Source: Gammaproteobacteria bacterium
GTDB lineage: Bacteria; Pseudomonadota; Gammaproteobacteria; Pseudomonadales; Halieaceae
DNA length: 64,000 bases
Reading direction: 5' to 3'
Assembly (NCBI GenBank): GCA_030427485.1
Contig: JAUICG010000024.1
Location: 18,263-82,262, forward strand
Position numbers and translations under genes: made by a program. The notes beneath the pieces are model-generated. The model had not been told where the DNA came from, did no database searches, and saw only the letters and a list, made by a program, of their open reading frames with translations. This document shows positions 7,637-15,283 of the stretch, piece after piece (within the stretch, counting starts at the first letter, position 1; each line of letters begins with the position of its first letter).

Positions 7637-8032
7637 ATGAGTATGCAAGATCCACTGTCAGATATGCTGACGCGCATTCGCAATGCACAAATGGCAGGCA
7701 AAACCCGGGTCGAGATGCCGGGCTCCAAGTTGAAAGTAGCCGTGGCGAAGGTATTGAACGACGAAGGGTACATAGCCGGCTTCCATGCGTCGAATGACGG
7801 CGGTAAGCCGCGGCTGGCCATCGACCTGAAGTATTATCTCGGCAAGCCGGTGATTGCGGAGATTGACCGGGCGAGCCGTCCTGGTTTGCGCAAATACAGT
7901 GGTGCCGGGGAGTTGCCTTCTGTTCGCGCTGGCCTGGGTGTTGCGATTATTTCAACCTCCAAAGGTGTCATGTCCGATCGCGCTGCTCGCGCAGCCGGTA
8001 TCGGTGGTGAAGTGCTCTGCACTGTTTACTAG
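7637..8032 (+). CDS. rpsH: 30S ribosomal protein S8
   Basis: Ribosomal protein S8, a primary 16S rRNA binder and in E. coli the translational regulator of the spc operon. The 131-residue product begins MSMQDPLSDMLTRIRNAQ and ends with the typical STSKGVMSDRAARAAGIGGE motif. Confidence 0.97.
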   Translation: MSMQDPLSDMLTRIRNAQMAGKTRVEMPGSKLKVAVAKVLNDEGYIAGFHASNDGGKPRLAIDLKYYLGKPVIAEIDRASRPGLRKYSGAGELPSVRAGLGVAIISTSKGVMSDRAARAAGIGGEVLCTVY

Positions 8033-8062
8033 AACCCGCTTTGATTTAAAGAGTATTTCGAA

Positions 8063-8590
8063 ATGTCTAGAGTCGCAAAGGATCCAATACAGCTGCCCAA
8101 AGGTGTCGAGGTAAAGCTTAATGGCAGCGACCTCACAGTGAAGGGCGGCAAAGGTACTCTGGCGCTCTCCCTGTCCGAGGGTATCGAGCTGAACCAGGAT
8201 GACAGTGTCCTGAGCTTTTCGTATACCGATGAAAAGCTGGGCGCCATGGCCGGAACCACCCGTTCACTGGTGAACAATATGGTAAAGGGCGTGAGTGAGG
8301 GTTGGGAGAAAACCCTTCTGCTGAACGGCGTAGGTTACCGTGCCAAGGTAACAGGCGATGTCGTCAACCTGAGTGTGGGCCTGTCGCATCCCGTGGACTA
8401 TAAATTGCCCCAGGGCGTCTCGGCTGAGAGCCCCAACCCGACTGAAGTGGTGCTGAAAGGCATAGACAAGCACGCGGTAGGGCAGGCAGCGGCAGAGCTG
8501 CGTAGTTTCCGCCCGCCGGAGCCATATAAAGGTAAGGGCATTCGTTACTCTGATGAATATGTCCGTCGTAAAGAAGCCAAGAAAAAGTAG
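8063..8590 (+). CDS. rplF: 50S ribosomal protein L6
   Basis: Ribosomal protein L6, near the GTPase-associated centre. The 175-residue product shows both repeated L6 domains and the signature PPEPYKGKGIRYSDEYVRRK near the C terminus. Confidence 0.97.
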   Translation: MSRVAKDPIQLPKGVEVKLNGSDLTVKGGKGTLALSLSEGIELNQDDSVLSFSYTDEKLGAMAGTTRSLVNNMVKGVSEGWEKTLLLNGVGYRAKVTGDVVNLSVGLSHPVDYKLPQGVSAESPNPTEVVLKGIDKHAVGQAAAELRSFRPPEPYKGKGIRYSDEYVRRKEAKKK

Positions 8591-8599
8591 GTAAGTGAG

Positions 8600-8950
8600 A
8601 TGAGTGCAAAGAATGATTCAAGGTTGCGCCGCGCTCGTCGTGCGCGTGCCCGCATACGTGATCTGGGAGTGAACCGCCTCAGTGTACATCGGACTCCGAG
8701 GCACATTTATGCACAGATTATTGCCCCGGCGGGAGACAAGGTGCTCGCCAGCGCTTCTACTCTTGACGCAGATTTGCGTAAGGGCGCGACCGGCAATATT
8801 GCGGCCGCGGTAGCCGTCGGCCAGTTGGTCGCCAGGCGCGCAAAGGAAGCCGGCATAGAGAAAGTTGCATTCGATCGCGGTGGATACAAGTATCACGGTC
8901 GCGTCAAGGCGTTGGCTGATGCCGCTCGTGAGACTGGACTGGAATTCTAG
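8600..8950 (+). CDS. rplR: 50S ribosomal protein L18
   Basis: Ribosomal protein L18, which binds 5S rRNA with L5. The 116-residue product has RLSVHRTPRHIYAQII in its N-terminal half and the FDRGGYKYHGRVKALADAAR signature near the end. Confidence 0.97.
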   Translation: MSAKNDSRLRRARRARARIRDLGVNRLSVHRTPRHIYAQIIAPAGDKVLASASTLDADLRKGATGNIAAAVAVGQLVARRAKEAGIEKVAFDRGGYKYHGRVKALADAARETGLEF

Positions 8951-8959
8951 GGTGTAGAT

Positions 8960-9472
8960 ATGGCTTTTAACGATCAGAAAAAGCAGCAACAAGAAGGTGA
9001 CCTCCAGGAGAAGCTGGTTCAGGTCAACCGTGTGGCCAAGGTGGTCAAGGGTGGCCGGATCTTCAGTTTTACGGCCCTGACTGTGGTCGGTGACGGAAAC
9101 GGCAAAGTTGGCTTTGGTCGTGGTAAAGCGCGCGAGGTTCCCGTTGCCATCCAGAAAGCCATGGAGGCGGCGCGGCGCAACATGATTCATGTCGATTTGA
9201 ACAACGGCACGATTCAGTATGCGGTCAAGGCGAATCACGGTGCGTCAAAGGTTTACATGCAACCGGCATCGGAGGGTACTGGCGTGATCGCCGGTGGCGC
9301 GATGCGGGCGGTGCTGGAGATAGCCGGTGTTCACAACGTTCTTGCCAAGTGCTACGGATCGACGAACCCGGTCAATGTGGTAAGAGCGACATTCAACGGT
9401 CTGCGCGAAATGTCCTCGCCTGAGACAATCGCCGCCAAGCGCGGCAAAACAGTCGAAGAAATTCTGAACTAA
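8960..9472 (+). CDS. rpsE: 30S ribosomal protein S5
   Basis: Ribosomal protein S5, involved in decoding fidelity and the site of spectinomycin-resistance mutations. The 170-residue product has VNRVAKVVKGGRIFSFTALT (near 23-42), GRGKAREVP and the C-terminal domain through LREMSSPETIAAKRGK. It follows rplR by 9 nt. Confidence 0.97.
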   Translation: MAFNDQKKQQQEGDLQEKLVQVNRVAKVVKGGRIFSFTALTVVGDGNGKVGFGRGKAREVPVAIQKAMEAARRNMIHVDLNNGTIQYAVKANHGASKVYMQPASEGTGVIAGGAMRAVLEIAGVHNVLAKCYGSTNPVNVVRATFNGLREMSSPETIAAKRGKTVEEILN

Positions 9473-9490
9473 CGATTAGGTTGGCGAGTC

Positions 9491-9673
9491 ATGGCTAAAG
9501 CATCTATCAAGGTCACCCAGGTCAAGAGCACCTACGGTCGCCTGAAAAAGCACAAGGCGTGTGTGACGGGACTGGGGTTGCGTCGTATTGGTCACACCGT
9601 TGAAGTAGAGGATACGCCCTCGGTGAGAGGCATGATTAACCGGGTGCACTACCTCGTCAGGGTAGAGGAGTAA
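9491..9673 (+). CDS. rpmD: 50S ribosomal protein L30
   Basis: Ribosomal protein L30. The 60-residue bacterial short form contains KVTQVKSTYGRLKKHKACV and the PSVRGMINRVHYLVRVEE ending. It follows rpsE and precedes rplO by 3 nt. Confidence 0.96.
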   Translation: MAKASIKVTQVKSTYGRLKKHKACVTGLGLRRIGHTVEVEDTPSVRGMINRVHYLVRVEE

Positions 9674-9676
9674 TTT

Positions 9677-10123
9677 ATGTCAGAAGTTATGCGACTCAAC
9701 AGCCTGAGTCCGGCACCCGGTGCCAGGAAAGGCGCCAAGCGAGTAGGCCGTGGTATCGGCAGCGGCACCGGCAAAACTGCAGGCCGCGGTCACAAGGGGC
9801 AGAAGTCCCGTTCCGGAGGCAGGGTACGGCCCGGGTTTGAGGGCGGTCAGATGCCGCTGCAGAAGCGTTTGCCGAAGTACGGCTTTACTTCGCGAGTCGG
9901 TCGCACTACCGCGCAGGTCCGCCTGAGTGAGTTGAATGCCGTGGAAGGCGATACCGTTGATCTGGCCGCGCTGAAAAAGGCAGACCTGGTGAAGGAAAAT
10001 ATCGTGCGCGCTCGCGTTTTTCTGTCCGGTGAATTGAACAAGGCCGTAACTCTCAAAGGCCTGGCCGTTACGAAGGGCGCACGTGAAGCGATTGAGCGTG
10101 CCGGCGGAAAAGTAGAGGAATAA
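9677..10123 (+). CDS. rplO: 50S ribosomal protein L15
   Basis: Ribosomal protein L15, a late-assembly protein reaching into the 50S core. The glycine-rich N terminus (KRVGRGIGSGTGKTAGRGHK) is characteristic. ATG 9677 (148 residues) has GAGGAG at the right distance; ATG 9689 (MRLNSLSP) matches the E. coli start but lacks a ribosome site. The stop TAA abuts the secY ATG. Confidence 0.95.
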   Translation: MSEVMRLNSLSPAPGARKGAKRVGRGIGSGTGKTAGRGHKGQKSRSGGRVRPGFEGGQMPLQKRLPKYGFTSRVGRTTAQVRLSELNAVEGDTVDLAALKKADLVKENIVRARVFLSGELNKAVTLKGLAVTKGAREAIERAGGKVEE

Positions 10124-11452
10124 ATGGCCACTGGACAGCCACCCTCAGTAAACAAGGCCGGCCTGGGCGAGTTGTTCTCGCGGCTGCGCTTTGTGTTGAT
10201 GGCCATTCTTGTCTATAGAATCGGCACGCATATCCCTGTGCCCGGGATAGACCCAAACCAGCTGGCGGCACTGTTTAACCAGAACCAGGGGACTATCCTG
10301 GGGTTGGCGAATATGTTCTCCGGTGGGGCCCTGGAGAGGATGAGCATCCTTGCGCTGGGCATTATGCCGTACATTTCCGCGTCCATTATCATGCAGTTGA
10401 TGTCGGCCGTGACGCCGCAGTTGGAGGCGCTGAAAAAGGAGGGCGAATCCGGGCGCCGCAAAATCAGTCAGTACACACGCTACCTGACCGTGGTGCTGGC
10501 GATAATCCAGGCTACTGGTATGACGGTGGGTATGGCTAACCAGGGTATGTCTTACGATACCTCAATCGTGTTTTACGTGATTGCCATTACTTCCCTGGTA
10601 ACGGGCGCTGTGTTCATGATGTGGTTGGGGGAGCAGATTACCGAGAAGGGCGTCGGCAACGGCATTTCGCTGCTTATCTTTGCCGGGATTGTGGCCGGGC
10701 TGCCATCGGCAATCGGGCAGTCACTGGAACAGGCCAGACAGGGCGAACTCAATATCCTGGTTTTGCTGTTCATCCTGACTCTCGCGATTGCGGTGATCGC
10801 GATGATCGTGTTCATTGAGCGTGGGCAGAGGCGCATTACCGTGAACTACGCCAAGCGACAGCAGGGCCGCAAAATGTACCAGGCCCAGAGTTCACACCTG
10901 CCCCTGAAGGTGAACATGGCCGGTGTTATCCCGGCTATCTTCGCCAGCAGCATACTGCTGTTTCCGGCGTCGATCGCGCAGTGGTTCGGCTCCGGCGGTT
11001 CGGCCGACTGGTTGCAGGACCTGGCGGTGGCGATTGGGCCGGGGCAGCCACTGAATATTCTGTTGTTTACAGTGTTTATCGTGTTCTTCTGCTTCTTCTA
11101 CACGGCATTGATGTTTAACCCGGTGGAAGTGGCGGATAACCTGAAGCGTTCCGGAGCGTTTGTCCCCGGGATACGCCCCGGTGAAAAGACTGCCGACTAC
11201 ATCGACGGGGTGCTGACCCGGTTGACGGTATTTGGCGCTGCGTACATCGCGCTGGTCTGCCTGATGCCGCAGTTTTTGGTTGTGATGTGGAATGTGCCTT
11301 TTTACCTGGGCGGGACCTCGTTACTGATTGTGGTGGTTGTGGTGATGGATTTCATGGCCCAGGTACAGAGCCACCTGATGTCGCACCAGTATGACTCGGT
11401 GATGAAAAAGGCAAATTTGAAGAATTACGGTGGAACCGGACGGGTCCGATAG
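10124..11452 (+). CDS. secY: Preprotein translocase subunit SecY
   Basis: The central channel of the Sec translocon in the inner membrane, working with SecE, SecG and SecA. The 442-residue product has the expected ten hydrophobic segments, the early RIGTHIPVPGI motif, EGESGRRKISQYTRY in the first cytoplasmic region and FNPVEVADNLKRSGAFVPGIRPG before the last helices. It starts directly after the rplO stop codon. Confidence 0.98.
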   Translation: MATGQPPSVNKAGLGELFSRLRFVLMAILVYRIGTHIPVPGIDPNQLAALFNQNQGTILGLANMFSGGALERMSILALGIMPYISASIIMQLMSAVTPQLEALKKEGESGRRKISQYTRYLTVVLAIIQATGMTVGMANQGMSYDTSIVFYVIAITSLVTGAVFMMWLGEQITEKGVGNGISLLIFAGIVAGLPSAIGQSLEQARQGELNILVLLFILTLAIAVIAMIVFIERGQRRITVNYAKRQQGRKMYQAQSSHLPLKVNMAGVIPAIFASSILLFPASIAQWFGSGGSADWLQDLAVAIGPGQPLNILLFTVFIVFFCFFYTALMFNPVEVADNLKRSGAFVPGIRPGEKTADYIDGVLTRLTVFGAAYIALVCLMPQFLVVMWNVPFYLGGTSLLIVVVVVMDFMAQVQSHLMSHQYDSVMKKANLKNYGGTGRVR

Positions 11453-11485
11453 TCGGCTCGCCGTGTCCAGGCAGGAGTAGGTGTT

Positions 11486-11602
11486 ATGAAAGTACGTGCA
11501 TCAGTGAAGACAATTTGCAGAAACTGCAAGGTAGTGCGGCGCAAGGGTGTTGTTCGGGTTATCTGTAAAACAGATCCACGACACAAGCAGCGTCAGGGCT
11601 AA
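11486..11602 (+). CDS. rpmJ: 50S ribosomal protein L36 (zinc-binding type)
   Basis: A 38-residue protein read directly from the sequence: it begins MKVRASVKTICRNCKVVRRK and ends TDPRHKQRQG. Cys11, Cys14, Cys27 and His33 form the zinc site of the C-plus form of L36. AGGAG lies 9 nt upstream of ATG 11486. It is the last gene of the spc block and lies 33 nt after secY. S14 in this operon is the zinc-free type, so zinc dependence is mixed. Confidence 0.96.
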   Translation: MKVRASVKTICRNCKVVRRKGVVRVICKTDPRHKQRQG

Positions 11603-11616
11603 GGTCGGCCGAACGG

Positions 11617-11645
11617 TTGATTTTTACTAACGATATCGCTAGACT
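11617..11645 (+). promoter_or_regulatory. Promoter of the alpha operon (rpsM)
   Basis: TTGATT (11617-11622), a 17-nt spacer and TAGACT (11640-11645), in the 140-nt gap between rpmJ and rpsM. It would give the rpsM-rpoA-rplQ genes their own transcript in addition to read-through. Confidence 0.55.
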
Positions 11646-11656
11646 GCTGCGCCTTT

Positions 11657-11742
11657 TGTGCGGCCCCAGCCTTCGTCAGAGTGACTCAGGGTGCCGCACA
11701 GGTTTAGCTAACCAGCGACGATACATGATTGGAGAGAGTTGA
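11657..11742 (+). promoter_or_regulatory. Alpha-operon leader RNA, candidate S4 regulatory element
   Basis: TGTGCGGC (11657-11664) pairs with GCCGCACA (11693-11700), and the stem continues with CCC/GGG across a one-base bulge. A structured loop and a purine-rich ribosome site (GGAGAG) lead into rpsM. In E. coli the same position holds the pseudoknotted alpha-operon leader bound by S4 (Rfam Alpha_RBS), which also opens with a TGTGCG stem. The position and the stem agree; the pseudoknot and S4 binding are inference. Confidence 0.55.
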
Positions 11743-12099
11743 ATGGCTCGTATTGCCGGCGTCAACATACCTGATAACAAGCATACGGTTATCGCATTGA
11801 CATACATTTATGGTGTGGGTCGCAGCCAGGCCCGTCGCCTGTGCGCCGACACCGGCGTTGCCGAAGCTGTCAAAATCAGTGAGTTGACCGAGCAGGAGAT
11901 GGATGCTCTCAGGGCTCGAGTGAGTGAAATGGTAGTGGAGGGCGATCTGCGCCGCGAGCTGTCCATGAATATCAAGCGTTTGATGGACCTGGGCTGCAAT
12001 CGCGGCCTGCGTCACCGCAGAGGTTTGCCTCTGCGCGGTCAGAGAACCAAGACCAATGCCCGTACCCGAAAGGGGCCGCGCAAGCCGATTCGCAAGTAA
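11743..12099 (+). CDS. rpsM: 30S ribosomal protein S13
   Basis: Ribosomal protein S13 of the 30S head, contacting S19 and the large subunit. The 118-residue product begins MARIAGVNIPDNKH and ends in the basic tail RGQRTKTNARTRKGPRKPIR that reaches the P site. First gene of the alpha operon; GGAGAG precedes the ATG. Confidence 0.97.
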   Translation: MARIAGVNIPDNKHTVIALTYIYGVGRSQARRLCADTGVAEAVKISELTEQEMDALRARVSEMVVEGDLRRELSMNIKRLMDLGCNRGLRHRRGLPLRGQRTKTNARTRKGPRKPIRK

Positions 12100-12174
12100 T
12101 CAGGGGATTCAGCGAGTCCTTTTTAGTGTAGCTGCACCCGAGTGCAGTGTTGATATTAAAGCAGGAAATCAAGT

Positions 12175-12567
12175 ATGGCCAAGCCAGGTGCAAAGAGCAC
12201 TCGAAAGAAAATTACCAAGACTGTTGTCGACGGTATTGCGCATATTCACGCATCTTTCAACAATACCATTATTACCATCACCGACCGTCAGGGAAATACC
12301 CTGAGCTGGGCGACGTCGGGCGGTTCCGGTTTTCGTGGCTCGCGAAAGAGCACCCCGTTTGCCGCGCAGGTGGCAGCGGAACGCGCTGGTGAAGCAGCCA
12401 AGGAATACGGGCTGAAAAACCTCGATGTACAGGTAAAGGGTCCCGGGCCTGGCCGTGAGTCGGCCGTGCGTGCACTCAACGCCTGTGGCTACAAGATCAG
12501 CAATATTACCGATGTCACGCCAATACCACACAACGGCTGTCGTCCCCCCAAGAAACGTCGCGTATAA
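12175..12567 (+). CDS. rpsK: 30S ribosomal protein S11
   Basis: Ribosomal protein S11 on the 30S platform. The 130-residue product contains IAHIHASFNNTIITITDRQG and the C-terminal ITDVTPIPHNGCRPPKKRRV, both highly conserved. The 75-nt gap after rpsM has no obvious terminator. Confidence 0.97.
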   Translation: MAKPGAKSTRKKITKTVVDGIAHIHASFNNTIITITDRQGNTLSWATSGGSGFRGSRKSTPFAAQVAAERAGEAAKEYGLKNLDVQVKGPGPGRESAVRALNACGYKISNITDVTPIPHNGCRPPKKRRV

Positions 12568-12588
12568 CGCTCACAGGATAGAATTGAC

Positions 12589-13209
12589 ATGGCTCGATAT
12601 ATTGGACCCAAGTGCAAACTCTCCCGTCGTGAAGGAACCGATCTGTTCCTGAAAAGCGGGGTTCGCTCGTTGGAAAGCAAGTGCAAGGCAGAAGCTATTC
12701 CCGGTCAACACGGGGCTCGCAGAGGTCGCCTGTCGGATTATGGTGTGCAGCTGCGTGAAAAGCAGAAAGTGCGCCGTATCTATGGCGTACTGGAAAAGCA
12801 GTTTCGCAACTATTACAAGGAGGCTGCTCGCCTCAAGGGTGCAACGGGTGAAAACCTGCTGCAGCTGCTGGAAAGTCGACTGGACAACGTGGTCTATCGC
12901 ATCGGTTTTGGTTCCACGCGTTCGGAGGCTCGCCAGTTGGTTTCGCACAAGTCCATTCTGGTGAACGGCGCTGTTGTGAATATCCCGTCCTACCAGGTGA
13001 AAGCCGGCGATGTGATTTCCCTGCGCGAAAAAGCCAAGAAGCAACTTCGTGTGCAGTCTGCGCTTGCGCTGGCTTCCCATCGTGGCGATGCCGAGTGGAT
13101 AGACGTCAACAGTGAAAAGTTGGAAGGAGTGTTCAAGGCTGTTCCGGATCGTCAGGATCTGTCCTCGGAAATCAACGAGAACTTGATCGTCGAACTTTAC
13201 TCCAAGTAA
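12589..13209 (+). CDS. rpsD: 30S ribosomal protein S4
   Basis: Ribosomal protein S4, a primary 16S rRNA binder and in enterobacteria the repressor of the alpha operon. The 206-residue product begins MARYIGPKCKLSRREGTDLF; the S4 RNA-binding domain is visible from RLDNVVYRIGFGSTRSEARQ onward (near residues 96-115). It lacks the N-terminal zinc cysteines of some bacteria. Confidence 0.97.
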   Translation: MARYIGPKCKLSRREGTDLFLKSGVRSLESKCKAEAIPGQHGARRGRLSDYGVQLREKQKVRRIYGVLEKQFRNYYKEAARLKGATGENLLQLLESRLDNVVYRIGFGSTRSEARQLVSHKSILVNGAVVNIPSYQVKAGDVISLREKAKKQLRVQSALALASHRGDAEWIDVNSEKLEGVFKAVPDRQDLSSEINENLIVELYSK

Positions 13210-13244
13210 TCCACCCAGGATCAACTTAATAGACAGGTGCCCCA

Positions 13245-14249
13245 ATGCAGAGTGCAGTTAACGAATTCCTAACGCCCCGTGTAATCAATGTTGATGAGAA
13301 AAACAGCACACGCTCCCAGGTCACCCTGGAACCGCTTGAGCGTGGCTTCGGCCATACCCTGGGTAATGCGCTGCGCCGTATTCTACTGTCTTCCATGCCG
13401 GGGAGCGCCATCACAGAAGCGGAAATCGACGGCGTATTGCACGAGTACAGCGCGATCGAGGGTGTTCAGGAAGATGTTATCGAGATCCTGCTCAACCTGA
13501 AGGGTGTCGCCCTGGTCATGAGTGGCAAAGAAGAAGCCGAAGTGACCCTGAGCAAAAAAGGTCCCGGTGTGGTAACCGCTGGCGATATCCAGCTGGATCA
13601 CGACATTGAGATCCGCAATCCCGAGCATGTTATCTGTCATCTGAACGAGGGTGCCGAGATCAATATGCGACTGACCGTTGCGCTGGGCCGCGGCTACTCG
13701 CCGGCAGATTCCCGAATCAACCCGGAAGAGGAAACGCGTTCGATTGGCCGGCTGCAGCTGGACGCGTCCTTTTCGCCGGTGTATCGGGTCTCGTACGTTG
13801 TCGAGGCAGCTCGGGTTGAACAGCGTACCGACCTGGACAAGCTGGTACTGGATCTGGAAACCAATGGCACCATTGATCCGGAGGAGGCGATTCGTCGCGC
13901 AGCGACCATTTTGCAGCAGCAGCTTGCCGTGTTTGTCGACCTGGAGAGCGAGTCCGAATCCGAGTCCGTGGTGGAAGAGGACGAAGTCGATCCGATCCTG
14001 CTGCGACCCGTCGATGACCTGGAGTTGACCGTGCGCTCCGCGAACTGCCTTAAGGCGGAAAATATTTACTACATTGGCGATCTGGTGCAGCGCACCGAGG
14101 TAGAGTTGCTGAAAACCCCCAACCTGGGCAAGAAGTCACTCACCGAGATCAAGGATGTACTGGCGTCCCGTGGTTTGTCCCTGGGTATGCGACTGGACAA
14201 CTGGCCGCCTGCGAGCCTGAAAAACGATGATCGGGTCCTGAGCGCTTAG
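13245..14249 (+). CDS. rpoA: DNA-directed RNA polymerase subunit alpha
   Basis: The alpha subunit, whose dimer nucleates RNA polymerase assembly and whose C-terminal domain contacts activators and UP elements. The 334-residue product has the NTD motif LEPLERGFGHTLGNALRRIL (near 28-47) and a CTD with LTVRSANCLKAENIYYIGDL and NLGKKSLTEIKDVL. An acidic linker (SESESESVVEEDEVD) joins them. Confidence 0.98.
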   Translation: MQSAVNEFLTPRVINVDEKNSTRSQVTLEPLERGFGHTLGNALRRILLSSMPGSAITEAEIDGVLHEYSAIEGVQEDVIEILLNLKGVALVMSGKEEAEVTLSKKGPGVVTAGDIQLDHDIEIRNPEHVICHLNEGAEINMRLTVALGRGYSPADSRINPEEETRSIGRLQLDASFSPVYRVSYVVEAARVEQRTDLDKLVLDLETNGTIDPEEAIRRAATILQQQLAVFVDLESESESESVVEEDEVDPILLRPVDDLELTVRSANCLKAENIYYIGDLVQRTEVELLKTPNLGKKSLTEIKDVLASRGLSLGMRLDNWPPASLKNDDRVLSA

Positions 14250-14311
14250 GTGGGCCCGGTTAACAGATAGATAGCAGTGCTGCGATAGCACAGTAAAATA
14301 GGAAAGCAACC

Positions 14312-14701
14312 ATGCGTCATCGTCACAGTGGACGTCAACTGAATCGGAATAGCTCACACCGTAAAGCCATGTTTCGCAACATGGCGGTGTCTCTGGTAGA
14401 GCACGAGCTGATCAAGACAACTTTGCCCAAGGCGAAGGAACTGCGCAGCTACGCAGAGCCGTTGATTACCTTAGCCAAGAATGACAGCGTCGCAAATCGT
14501 CGCCTGGCGTTCGACCGTACGCGCGACAAGGCGGCTGTTGGCAAACTGTTCAACGAGTTGGGCCCCCGCTACCAGGAACGCCCCGGCGGTTATATCCGCA
14601 TCCTCAAGTGCGGCTTCCGCAGCGGTGACAAGGCGCCCATGGCCTATGTGGAACTCGTCGATCGTCCCCAGCCTGAAGTAGAGGCAGACGACGAGGATTG
14701 A
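14312..14701 (+). CDS. rplQ: 50S ribosomal protein L17
   Basis: Ribosomal protein L17 near the tunnel exit. The 129-residue product begins MRHRHSGRQLNRNSSHRKAM and has the conserved GGYIRILKCGFRSGDKAPMA. It is the last gene of the 14-kb ribosomal unit and is followed by two GC-rich hairpins. Confidence 0.97.
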   Translation: MRHRHSGRQLNRNSSHRKAMFRNMAVSLVEHELIKTTLPKAKELRSYAEPLITLAKNDSVANRRLAFDRTRDKAAVGKLFNELGPRYQERPGGYIRILKCGFRSGDKAPMAYVELVDRPQPEVEADDED

Positions 14702-14706
14702 TCGCT

Positions 14707-14753
14707 GCTGCGCGTAGCGCAGCCCGCAACACAGCCCCCGGCGTCGCCGGGGG
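14707..14753 (+). terminator. Tandem hairpins ending the ribosomal unit
   Basis: GCTGCGC/GCGCAGC with a GTA loop (14707-14723) is followed by CCCCCGGC/GCCGGGGG with a GTC loop (14735-14753). The stems are strong but the second is followed only by ATTCTACT, so termination may not be purely intrinsic. Confidence 0.55.
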
Positions 14754-14899
14754 ATTCTACTCCCGCAGTGTATTCGGTCTAGTTCGTAGCCGGTCCCCGT
14801 CTGGGAACACGTCAGTTTAGGAACGTTGATGGTCAAGCTGAAGCCCGAGTCGTTGGATAGGCTTTTTCACCATATTGTTGGGTAGTTGCTACGCCGGGC

Positions 14900-14974
14900 G
14901 GGTGCGTGTAGCAATGTGTTTCTCAGTCGCTCCACGATATTCGCTTGGTGAGAAACACATTGCTACACACACCC
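14900..14974 (+). repeat. Long inverted repeat, element A1 (forward core)
   Basis: A 75-nt element. The left arm at 14900-14925 starts GGGTGCGTGTAGCAATG; the right arm at 14949-14974 ends ACACCC. The arms are complementary over 26 nt with one mismatch. Between them lies a 23-nt core (14926-14948) containing CCACGATATTCGCTTGG. The core is the exact reverse complement of the core of element A2 at 15097-15119, although the arms are unrelated. There is no T-run on either side, so it is not an ordinary terminator. Confidence 0.9.
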
Positions 14975-15070
14975 TCAGCATGTGCCAACCCTATCAATCG
15001 ACAAACCTTGCTACGCGCGAAGTCACAGCGTAAAACCTATTGAATCAATGTGCCGTAGCATCGCGATGCA

Positions 15071-15145
15071 GGGCTCATGCCCCGGCAGGCTTTTCACCAA
15101 GCGAATATCGTGGAGCGACTGAAAAGCCTGCCGGGGCATGAGCCC
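15071..15145 (-). repeat. Long inverted repeat, element A2 (reversed core)
   Basis: A 75-nt element with the same geometry as A1: a 26-nt left arm (15071-15096, starting GGGCTCATGCCCCGG), a 23-nt core (15097-15119, CCAAGCGAATATCGTGG and onward) and a 26-nt right arm (15120-15145), perfectly complementary. The arm sequence differs entirely from A1, while the core is identical in reverse complement. It lies 96 nt from A1, in the convergent gap between rplQ and uvrA. Confidence 0.9.
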
Positions 15146-15283
15146 GTCGACCAGCACGATACCACTCACTGCGTGCCAATAGAGACTCAAGCTCTCCTGT
15201 CGCTGTAATTTTGCTTCCAGCAACGCTGAGCTTCAGGCTGTCCAAGCACCTTGTAAAGTTCAAACCGATCTAAACGCATCTAC

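Larger units (their letters stand above)
14702..15283. other. 582-bp convergent gap between rplQ and uvrA
   Basis: No believable gene lies here. The gap holds the tandem hairpins after rplQ and two long inverted repeats (14900-14974 and 15071-15145) that share a core in opposite orientation. The small open frames that cross it run through the repeats and resemble no family I recognise. Confidence 0.8.

Noticed and set aside
14900..15145. CRISPR array or integron attC sites in the rplQ-uvrA gap
   Set aside because: The repeats are palindromes in opposite orientation, not direct repeats with spacers, and there is no R/L-box pattern, integrase or cassette gene.
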